Assembly: GCA_948470475.1 (NCBI GenBank)
Contig: OX419338.1
Location: 35,399,595-35,463,594, forward strand
DNA: 64,000 nucleotides
Direction of reading: 5' to 3'
Origin: Galaxea fascicularis
Lineage: Eukaryota; Cnidaria; Anthozoa; Scleractinia; Euphylliidae
Positions 54,663-64,000 of this stretch are shown piece by piece. The notes under the pieces were generated by a model. It saw nothing but the letters and a program-made list of their open reading frames with translations. It was not told the DNA's origin and searched no databases. Positions within the stretch are counted from its first letter, which is position 1; every line of letters starts with the position of its first letter. Made by a program: the position numbers and the translations under genes.

Positions 54663-55920
54663 CCCCTTTATTCAATTGTCAGTTTCGATTGTCACGAGCA
54701 ACGACTGGAATCCCAAAGATAAATTCAACGTTGATTCATGTCTCTTGGAAAAGAACATGGCAAGGAGCAATTGCAATAAGACGAGACCGTACGGAAAAAC
54801 GCGGCAATTCGATCAAGTTCAGAAAATCTTCCGAAACATTGATACATGGGGGATTTTTGTCCGGGAAGACGAAGTAAAGGAAACAATTAGAAAAATAGTT
54901 GCTGATGGCAGCGAGAAAGATCCGACTCAAAACGAGCAAAATTGTAAGAAGCAAGATAAAAAGCGATCCTATAATGAGCACCTCTGTAACGCACGATGCC
55001 AAAAAAAATACAATAGTGCAGCCCGAGTCGGATCAAACAAACCTCCTACAGCTGATTAACTGGACGGATACTTTAGCTCTGATGAATTCCTGGGCCAGGA
55101 ATACTCGCACCGCGTCCCACAATAATAGGAAATCAGTAAGCGGACAAAAGCGCAATGACTTGTGACATAGAACTAGTGTTATGGGCGCGGTCAAGAACCT
55201 CAACCCAAAGCCCAGTGTCTCGGCGCGAGGGCAACCAAAACAGAACTTCGTCAGCATTGTATTTGACATTTATTCTCTAGTTTCTTTAGTTGTAAATATC
55301 TTGAGCAAAAATAAGTGAATACAAGTGAGAACAAACGTCAGGAGAGCGTACAAAATCAGGAAAAAAGACGCGAAAGGAAAATGAAAAGCAACGAAAAAAC
55401 TTAACAATGTTGACAGGACGGAAAACACAGCGTGAATGAATTCGAAATGCTACGAGAATGAATATAACTGACGAAATTAACATAACGTGAGAAATAATAA
55501 AGCGTGCGGAATGTGAACACCAACATAGTGACAATATGCATGCAAAGGGCAATTAACAGAAATTACAAAAGAGATGCAATTAAATCAAAAAAGCTGAAAA
55601 AAGCCGAAACAGCCAGTCAGGGCAGCGGTAAGAGAACGACAACCAGCTTCTTCAGAAACGCGTCTCAAGGAATGATGCTTGTGATCGTATGACACGGAGG
55701 TTTGGGCCACCTGGGATCTTCTTTCCTAGAAGCTCGTTCAGAGGCAACAGCTTCTCTCAGGATTCCCTACGATTCTCCTTCGGCAACCTTCCCAGGGGCG
55801 CCGCTTCGCAAAACGGTGTTCTAACGGGGAAACCAGAAGCGGCATCACATCGGAGTGTTTCTTCATCAGAAACACTCTCAGGTATGATGTTTTCCAAGAG
55901 TTGCTGCATGTAGACAGGAG
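54559..55920 (+). other. Cluster of overlapping unproven frames
   Basis: Plus-strand frames at 54559-55059 (166 codons, Lys/Asn-rich), 54899-55165, 55504-55692 and 55689-55913, none with a recognised domain. The first contains FRNIDTWGIFVREDEVKETI, which looks protein-like. A possible acceptor precedes 54640. It could be an unresolved or decayed gene. Confidence 0.3.
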
Positions 55921-55929
55921 AAGTTGTCG

Positions 55930-58900
55930 CACCTTCTCACTCGTGCTTCCTCCTACACTCCAGGGAAACCTTTCAGAGCAAAGGGTGTGGAGGCTGAAGG
56001 TGGAAAAGCATAAATCTATACTTTAGTTCAACCTTGTGAAGCAAGCCAGATCCAGTTCAAATTAGCCAGCCTTCTGTACCTCCCCTATCAGCTATCAGCG
56101 AGCTTGAGTTATTGTCTAACGTCATAGTTCCGGAATTCCAGAGCCTTTTCCTCTGACGTTAACATGGATCCTATGCACACTGGCTGTCGAGTACCAACGT
56201 TTTCGTAAGTCCTGTTAATTTTGGTGGGACGTGAAGGCGTGATTCTAAAAGGCGAATTCTCACAGCACATTTTTTGTGTTTGAAGTCAATTATTGACCTT
56301 CTTGACACACGAAAACCATTTTATAACAGGCTTATTATCCAGTTTTAAGTTTTCCTTTTCGTCATTTGAAATTTCAGGAAGTTTTGTCTAATCAGGAGAA
56401 TACAAGAGCATCAACTTCCTAATGGACTGAAAACGCGTCTTTCAAATATTACATAAATTCGCCGCAAAGTTTGAAAATTGTCACGATAATTCGCCCGCGT
56501 AAATTAAACGTTCCAGAAGTTTGATCACCTCTGCAAACGTTTGAGTGTAGTAACTGGTTTCTTCTAAATATGTATTGTTGACAATATGTATTGTGTCGGT
56601 TTCAGAACAAAACCTACCTGTTACCTAAAGTAACATTTTACGAATTGTTAAAAGTTCTTGTGTTTTGATGTTTTCAGTCCAAAGTGAGTTTTCTTTATAT
56701 TATTCCGCAAGTTAGTTTTCTTCAAGCACGACGAAAAAAATTAAGCCCTTCACGCGAAATTCTTCTTTCCTTGATTTCTGTCCAGCCAAGAAGAAAAACT
56801 TACATAAAAGATGATGAAACCGTGGCGAACCGCGTAAAACTACTTCAGTCCTTAAGTGTAGATGATGGAAGCCGCAACTAACATCAGTTACATAACTTCA
56901 AATTTAACAAAGCATTCAGACACAGTCCCCACCCCCCCCCCCTCCCCTTTTAGGCCCGCGGCATGCAACCGTTAATTAAGCAGACGCAGGAGTATTTTTT
57001 CGTCACGTTCACATTTTTTAGCGTGGTATTTTCTTTTCAACTGCGTTACCGCCTTAATGTAGCTTAGTGTCCAAGTATTGTCGCATCATTTCCTCTTATC
57101 CGCTTTGCTCTCTGAAGAGCATCACTCCACGTGCCTTATTCCTCGGGTCAAATAAATATTTGTGTGATCTGAAAACAGAGGTTAAAAAAAAGCAGCATTA
57201 TTTCGGGTGAAAATGGATTAGCTTCTTCGAATTATCAATGAATCATTTACTCCAACTGAATCTTACTCTCTTTCTCAGCGCCTTAGCTGTGAATGCCATG
57301 TAATAGATGACGTCATTGTTACCAGTCAGATATGGATTTTTCTCCCTTCCCTCTGCGAAAGGCGTTCCGTTTGCATGGAGTTTGTTCCCAAGGCTGTCGC
57401 GCGCTTGACCATATATGGCAGCAGCCGGAAGTTAGACTTGACGGGGTCAGCGCGTTTAATCCGTGTTCCAGTCCCTATTTCTAGACGAGTCGTTCAATTG
57501 ATGACGTAAATATTGATTACAACTCCAGTAGCTATTAGTAAACAATTGTGATTAGAACTAGAAAGGAGGAAAAAGGAAAGCATGATTTTTATGTCATACG
57601 TGAAAGCTTTCAGAGGGCACTGAAAAGGACGAGTTTTCATGACAAAAAAACGCAGGAACACGGCGCGTAAAAAGTACAAGGTATCCCCGGCTCTAAGCCT
57701 GCGGCGAAAAAGGTCCAGGAGACGGGCTAAGGAGCGAAAACTCGAGCGAAGAAACGGTATCAAGAGAAGAACGAAAAACTCGGGTATGTGATTTTCTTAT
57801 TAATTGTTTGATTCTTAAAAATTTCAGCGCGGGAGAAACAAAACAGAATCACAAATAGACCGATTACATGTTTGTCCCATGATTACAACCTGGCTTGCAC
57901 AAGAATACAGACCCATTTTCTCATCCTTAGGTCTTGGTTTTGCCTATTATACTTCGGTAAATGCTTGTAGAACTAATATTTGAAATTTGTACTTCTCCCC
58001 CTTCTTTTCCTGTTAAAATAATAACTTTTCATAGACATGTTTTTTTTGTTTCAGCGTTATTAACAAATGTCATGTTTTGCGTGACCTCAAAGGTTAATCT
58101 TCGTATATTTTAAACTTATTTACCGAGTACACGACCGCTCCCATCGGTAATTTTTAGAGAAAAAACACCTACTACTAAGCATGAATAATTTGGTAAAATT
58201 CTCTAGGCCTGGCCTCGATCGTTCGTGCAAGAAATCTTTCAATTGTATAACTTGCGTAAAGACCGCTTTGATGCTGCTTGACACTTTACATCGATATTAC
58301 GTTTCTTTATGGTGATTTTTGAACGTTTACATACGATGCATACGGATGGTCGAATGATCGTATCTGCCATCTGTGAGTGTTCGTCTCAAAGAAGCAGGTG
58401 AAGCTATTGCAAACACCTATTGAAACTGAACAAATACTCATTACTGTGTGCAAAATGAAGCATACATTGATAGATTTTTGTATTTAACAGCTGGTGCCGC
58501 GATTCCTAGTTCATACACAAACCTTTTGCGGCTTAGAGAATCTTTCAGCGGTGGATTCATTCATTTACAGAGAAAGGAATCTTATTTAGAGGTGCTGGCT
58601 GGCTTCTAACGCGGAAAATGTAACCGGCTGATTGATCGGATAGCAAGAGAATTGTCTTGGTGTTGGCTGTAATCCAGTACCTTGTCGGCTTTTTGAATAG
58701 CACATTAGTTCAGCAATTGATGGCTGAAAGGAAATTGAATCTAATGCTACTTTGAAAAATATCTGAAAGATGTCCTCTGTTTTCAGGACGATACACCACA
58801 TAAACTGCAATGTTATTTATTACGATTGTCGGACAGTCATCTTGTCTCTTATAAGCGAAATCACGTAGCTATTGTGGATCATTGTGGACCTACTCAAAGG

Positions 58901-59560
58901 TCATCTAAGTCGGCGACTTGGTGATACCCCCGTGGGGCGGTAAACCATTTAGAATTTACGTGAGAACGCTTCCCTCAATTTCGCGCTTACAGAATGCGAA
59001 AGGGCAGACAAAATTTAAGTACGTCAAAGGGTCTTACAAGTACACTTTGCACCCAAAGCGTAGCCACTGAATTTAACTATTAGAAAGGGCGGTACCATAA
59101 ATTAAACTGATCAAAGATTTTAGGAAGAAACGGGCAAAAAATTGCAAAACCGATTACGTTTCAGTTTTGCCCTGTGTGATTTGTAACCCGCTGTCAGTCA
59201 CGTAGAGAATATTCTTGTTCACTTGGTTTATCTTTTAGGTATACGAAACAGTTGACAATGCTTCGTTGTGTGTGTACGAAACGTTTTCGATGTCTGTTGA
59301 CTTGTAAGGGAAAAGGAACCGGGGAGAGTAAACCTGGAGCTTCCTGGTGTGAAACTCTCTCATTAGCTACACCCAATTAAGGAAAATTTCAGTGACTGCT
59401 AATCCAAATGACTTCCACCATGCCTTTAAACGCTGAATTCCCCAAATGAACCAAGTTAAGGCCAAAAATAGTAAAGGCCGGAAATAGGACGTGTTTTTGC
59501 GACGAGCGCAATTCGTAATACTAATAGTTATTTTAGTCTCAGTAGAGAGTTCAACACCAG
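55930..59560. other. No gene confidently recognised
   Basis: Contains a C-run at 56930-56943 and a short ATG frame at 57639-57791 that is extremely basic (KKRRNTARKKYK, RRKRSRRRAKERK) and ends at a GTATGT donor-like site. That frame could be an exon with a nuclear-type basic tract, but is unsupported otherwise. Confidence 0.35.
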
Positions 59561-59582
59561 TTGAATGTCCGGCGGATCCCTT

Positions 59583-59787
59583 GCCTGCAGTGCAGGCGTT
59601 ATTATTTTGGCGCGGAACCGTTGATAAATCAGGTTTTCGATGCCGCCATCTTGGATTGTAATTAGATGCTTGACCGGCAGATATTTCCTCGCCCCAATCC
59701 TCTACAGTTACCAAATCCAAGATGGCGGCCATAAAACGAAAATGTGCACTCGCGCGCCCAAAATACGCCTGCACTGCAGGCTAGCGG
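59583..59787. repeat. MITE with GCCTGCAGTGCAGGCG ends
   Basis: 'gcctgcagtgcaggcgttat' and 'cgcctgcactgcaggc' at the two ends. Inside, 'gccgccatcttgga' and 'tccaagatggcggc' pair. The ends are themselves palindromic around CTGCAG/CTGCAC. Confidence 0.8.
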
Positions 59788-59801
59788 ATCCCTGGGGCGC
59801 G

Positions 59802-60066
59802 TTTCTCTAAACTCCCGAAACTTTTCGGGCCAATTTCGAGTGCCATAATTTTAATAATAATAATGATAATAATAATATTTTTTTTGTATGGCGCAAATTC
59901 AACATCAAATGCGCCTCTACTTCAAAAACGAAGACGTTTCCAAGCATGACATTTTGCAACAAATTTGCCCTTTCTTATCTTGACTGAATCATAGTAAAAG
60001 ACCAGCTTTTTAGAGTAAACGGATCGCAGTTTTAGAAATAGCTTTTCGGGACTTTCGAAAAACGGG
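59802..60066. repeat. Dispersed repeat (TTTCTCGAAAGTCC family), copy 2
   Basis: Partly inverse to 54026-54235. Begins 'tttctctaaactcccgaaac', includes an AAT microsatellite (59851-59878) and ends 'ttttcgggactttcgaaaaa'. Confidence 0.65.
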
Positions 60067-60403
60067 CCTCCGATTCGATCCTGTGGTGTCAATGCCGTGC
60101 CTATTTTCATTGGTATGTTTGCGCCGAGCCGGCCTCACGCGCCCGTTAAAACACATTTTCCCTAGAGACCTTCGTAATACCCATGGGTACTGAACTTGGT
60201 ATTCTTCATGCCCCGAGAGGTCTGGAGAGGACTTGCATTTTTGCCCCTCCCCCCTCCCCTCGGCGAAGAAAGCCTCCTTTCCAGCTGCACCTCTTCACAT
60301 GCACAGAAATTATTTTCGCCCAGATCTTAGTCCCTCCGCGCGTGGCTCAGAGGTGTAGCATCTCAATGAGAATCGTCCCACTAGTCAAATGAATGCCAAG
60401 AAC

Positions 60404-60612
60404 TTTAAACCCTGAATGTGATCAGCACCAAATTTCTCCTTGTGATGTCAATGATTTATAAAACGGAGAGGTCACGAGAATTAAGGGCGGACAGGATCAC
60501 ACAAGTTGAATTTCCTTCATAACTTACCAATTTCTTTCTACTACTTCTTTTGGAAATGTGTAGGAACAACAAATGATAATTTAAATTTTGATCTTAGTGT
60601 CTAAAGGGTTAC
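60404..60612. repeat. Dispersed repeat (CCCTTTAAA family), copy 3
   Basis: 'actttaaaccctgaatgtga' at the left and 'tctaaagggtta' at the right; interior 'tctccttgtgatgtcaatga' matches the nested repeat at 7526. Confidence 0.75.
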
Positions 60613-60704
60613 TGAGGTGTATATGTTTTAGTTCTGATTTAAATGTATACTGACCTGCTTGTTTCGCGCGCCGCTAAAAAAACTGTAATAATGTTTAGGG
60701 TTTG

Positions 60705-60738
60705 TGTTTGTTTTGTTTTGTTTTGTTTCTTTTTTTGT
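60705..60738 (+). repeat. (TTTTG)n microsatellite
   Basis: Four to five imperfect TTTTG units followed by a T-run. Confidence 0.8.
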
Positions 60739-60739
60739 T

Positions 60740-62715
60740 TTCCCATCTTAGGCTAAACTTTTGCCTTACTTTCCGCGAATATGTTCACCATTTACGGTCA
60801 GGACTACACATACTTTTGAACGTGGCATTAAGCGTGTCCAAGAGCCATTATGGCTCTTGGCGTGTCATAAAGAGTAGGCTGCCATCATTTTTATGTCAGA
60901 TCGAGGAAACACCCCTTTCTCTCACCAGTTGGTCACTGCATTAACCCCCGGGACGTCCTCTACACCCCATTCATTTTACATTTGCAAAAGAAAAATTCTC
61001 GGGAAGTCAAGAGTAATGGACCGTTGTCAGTTTAAATTAGTTTTGTCCGGCTTTTTTTACTTAACGATCATCGCACCAATTTCCTTTTTTAATCGTTTCC
61101 TTCTAATTCTGGCTCTTGTTCGGTCTGGTGTAACGGGATTAGCCCTGAAGTTAAAACAATTATCAGATCCCGTAGGCGTCTTTTCAATGGGTGCGTCGTC
61201 TGTTAGGAAGGGGGATAAATTTGATAATTGACCTGGCACGCGCCTCTTTCTTTGAAGTGCAAATCAGATCGTTATCGGTTTGATTTCAAAGCAAAACCAA
61301 TGCTTCCTGAATTTGTTACTTTTGTTCTTAGATCTATAACAGCTGAAATCACACTTTTGGCTCGTCAGAATTACTGCCATTCCACCGGACCTTTCGATCT
61401 TCGCGACCGAAAGAGAGTAAATTTTCCTGAGGTGTTTTTCTGAACTTTCAATTGCCCAAGCATAACTCTCTTGCCATCCATGATTGCAACCAACTGAAAA
61501 AACATGCTCTAGTTGATTCCCGCCCATTTTAATGGACTGCATTCGATGGAATATGGTCTTTAGGGTCTGTAGGAATTTAGCAGACTTGCAAATATTGTTA
61601 ATTGCGATACGATTTCAAAAGCGGCGAAAAAATAACAGGAAATATTATTACGTCACGTTTTGCGTGTGCCCCTGATAGACTTGGACAACTTTTCACGTTC
61701 GTTGTCTTAACCATTTTAAAACTTCAACCTTGACTTCTGAGAACTGTTTCTATTGTCTGCCGTCAATTGTAGAATACTAAACTTACGTTAAGTTCTTGTT
61801 CATTATGATTCTCTAAGTCTTCCTCAAACGATTCGCAAACATTGATTTTTCTTGTGGTTTGTTTATCAGGTTATAAGGGGAAATAAACTACGCATAAATA
61901 AAACTCGAATTAGTTTGAAAAATGCCAAATAATCCCGAGTGCGTCATCTTGGTTATTTTTAATCCTACTCAATGCTCTACAACTTTCGTTCTTTGGATTT
62001 TCCGCCTTTTTTTAGCTGTTATGTTGACAGCAATATTTGAATGAAAACTGAATATCTGTAAAACAGATAATTAAGGCAAGATGCTTTCGTCCCATTGTCA
62101 AAAACAAAATGAAAGATGTGCATCAACGGTCATTTATTTTCAACTCAAAAGGAACTTAACGAAACGGAGGAAGTTCGTTAATACTCTTGAGTGTTTTGTT
62201 GTTTCGTTTTTCGTCATAATTTAAGGATTTACGTCGTTTGTTTTATAATCGACACTGTAAACAGTTTTCCATCATGTTGACTTTTCGTTGCCGGCATTGT
62301 GTCAGGAAGTTTTCATAGTGGATAAATGATATACGACGATATCTTTGTTTGTACGAAAAGTCCAACTCCAGATCAGTTATTTCTTGTCCGGAAATCAGCG
62401 CGAAGCAAACTAAAACAAAGTGTTCTGGTGTCTGAAAGACTTATCATTTTTGGAATTCCACGACAACTGATGCCGTACGGGTACAAGAAAAACTCAACAA
62501 ATAATTGGGAAAGAAGAACAAACATCAAGAAGAGTCAAGTTTGTACAGTGAACCAAAGGTCTCAATAAAATGATGACTTAATTCAGGGGGTGGAAACGAT
62601 CGAGTGAATCTGTTGTGAGTGTTTGAGTGGGTGGATTTAATGTGGGTGTTGTTCTCTGAAGAGGAGAAGGACTTAGTTATTGTTGATCCCTTTCTAGTTA
62701 GGCGAAATTTGTCAG
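60740..62715. other. No gene recognised
   Basis: Open frames at 60893-61231 (plus) and 61264-61542 (minus) carry no recognised motif. A short palindrome 'aagagccattatggctctt' lies at 60840. Confidence 0.4.
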
Positions 62716-62724
62716 GAGAGTTTC

Positions 62725-63235
62725 AAGTTTATTTATTTATTTGCAGGATAGTATTACAGAGATAGGCACTGCCTGCGGTTAGCAAAAGCAAGTCGAGGCG
62801 AGCAGTGTTAAATACATATATTATAAAATAGATAAAAGATTTACAGAGCTAGAGATTCAAATTCTGGACAAATACATCAATAACTTAAGATATGGCAAAA
62901 GAACAGAGCATTGAAGATATAGCAAGAGAACAGAACAAGCTAAGGTCCTATAGTTTTGCTATTAAATTAGACAAATCAATATAATCATCGTATTTTGAGA
63001 GTCTCTGGAGGAGGAGATCTTGAATTTTACTTTTAAAATTGTATTTTGATAGCCGGTGCACTTCACAAGACAAGCTATTCCAGATTCTAACACCATTTCT
63101 TGAAAATGCCTTTTTTGTATATCTAATCTTGAACTTTCGACAAAACAGTCGCCTCTTGAAGATGATCTTGTCTCATAGGAATGAATACGTATCAAGAAAA
63201 GCGGCTCAAATTCGTGAACAATAGGTATTGTTATA
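62725..63235 (-). mobile_element. LINE 3' end, minus strand
   Basis: The minus-strand translation has IHSYETRSSSRGD. After a frame change it reads KKAFSRNGVRIWNSLS and SKIQDLLLQRLSKYDDY, the familiar C-terminal region of LINE ORF2. The tail at 62728-62745 is (AAAT)n-like. Truncated and broken. Confidence 0.8.
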
Positions 63236-63241
63236 GTTGAT

Positions 63242-63273
63242 CGTTTTTGACCGTGTATGGTCAAAAACGATTT
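63242..63273. repeat. Perfect short hairpin
   Basis: 'atcgtttttgacc' and 'ggtcaaaaacgat' form a 13-bp perfect stem with a 6-nt loop, next to the LINE end. Confidence 0.8.
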
Positions 63274-63462
63274 AGGCTAAAACAAAGACTTTAAACACGC
63301 GAGGGAAATTCAAAATTGCCGATTACTATTCACGCGGGAGACTTGAATCTTCGGCGAGACCGAATTATGAGCAATTTGCACCCTGGGGGAGGGACAGAGT
63401 TATAACTGGGACGACGAAACCAACAACGCTGGGGTGAGGGGTGAGAGAAAGTTTTGTTTGCG

Positions 63463-63703
63463 AAGCATACTCCAACCGAGTTGATCGGATATCAACGCAG
63501 AAAGGTAATAAAATCACTGCTTCAACAATCGCACTAGTTTAGTTCTCATGGCTTTTAATGTGCTTCGTTCTGCGTAACCAAAAGTTTTGCTGGCGACGCA
63601 TACTCTGGCCGAGTTAATTGTATATCAGCAAAGTGCTTTAATAATCAACTTCTTCAACAATTGCACTGGCCGAGTTCTCGCGCTTTTAACGCGTTTCATT
63701 CTC
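63463..63703. repeat. Diverged tandem duplication, period ~133 bp
   Basis: 'gcatactccaaccgagttga' (63466) and 'gcatactctggccgagttaa' (63598) start two collinear copies. Each continues with 'cttcaacaat.gcact' and 'cttttaa.g.g.ttc.ttct'. Function unknown. Confidence 0.7.
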
Positions 63704-64000
63704 AGAGAGATTCATTCAAATCTCGCGCCGTAGAAATAATTGTTACTCAAATAAATTGTGTTCTTTATTCGTTTCTCAAGCGCGGGTGAAGCTAAAATGA
63801 AACTAGCGAAGAAGCAATGATTTATTAGGCGTTTCATACCGAATTAGAGCGTTTAAACTCTATAGACATTTTAACAAAACAAAACGTCGTCCATTTTTTT
63901 CTTTCAAAACATTGGAGTCAGTAAATTGAGACGAAAAGAGTGAACTTGGTAAGTAAATAAGTTAGATAAGTTAGGAGGTGAGAGGCAAGATACAAGAACA

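Noticed and set aside
54736..55552. Hydrophobic minus-strand frames as a membrane receptor
   Set aside because: They are antisense to Lys/Asn-rich sequence, which automatically yields hydrophobic residues, and no receptor signature (DRY, NPxxY) was found.

Overview
The window is eukaryotic and most consistent with an anthozoan cnidarian, probably a stony coral. It is AT-rich, its genes are split by long introns with GT-AG borders, and it is densely seeded with short inverted-repeat (MITE/foldback) elements, tRNA-derived SINE-like repeats and LINE fragments. The species assignment is inference. Nothing prokaryotic (operons, CRISPR, ribosome binding sites) was seen.

Layout. (1) 0-2.3 kb: repeats, including a LINE scrap and a short stretch resembling exon 1/intron 1 of the gene at 39 kb. 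(2) 2.3-32.0 kb, minus strand: a DEAD-box RNA helicase of the DDX19/Dbp5 family in 14 phase-compatible coding exons (550 codons if the two most upstream exons belong to it, 459 if translation starts at the ATG at 26209). Its 5' part contains a clear tandem duplication of a two-exon block. The helicase shows unusual substitutions in motifs Ia, Ib, III and VI and a stop codon 14 codons before the expected end. (3) Inside one of its introns, 9901-20718: a 10.8-kb foldback-type element. Both arms are kilobase arrays of a 20-bp (2 x 10-bp) minisatellite in inverted orientation; the ends are defined terminal inverted repeats and an exact 8-bp target duplication flanks the whole. (4) 33420-37753: a second, 4.3-kb member of the same family with its own exact 8-bp duplication, the same ends and a homologous core, itself invaded by a tRNA-SINE inverted pair and a 183-bp MITE. 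Just outside lies a broken hAT transposase C-terminus. (5) 39096-44819, plus strand: a three-exon gene for a 361-residue protein whose C-terminal third looks like a retropepsin (retroviral-type aspartic protease) domain in an ordinary spliced host gene. (6) 45-64 kb: mostly non-coding, with MITEs, SINE-like repeats, LINE 3' ends and a few unproven small exons.

The strongest candidate for something undescribed is the pair of long-armed foldback elements built from a helically phased minisatellite. The retropepsin-like host gene and the divergent, N-terminally duplicated, C-terminally truncated DDX19 homologue come next. All coordinates were read by eye; no search or alignment program was run.
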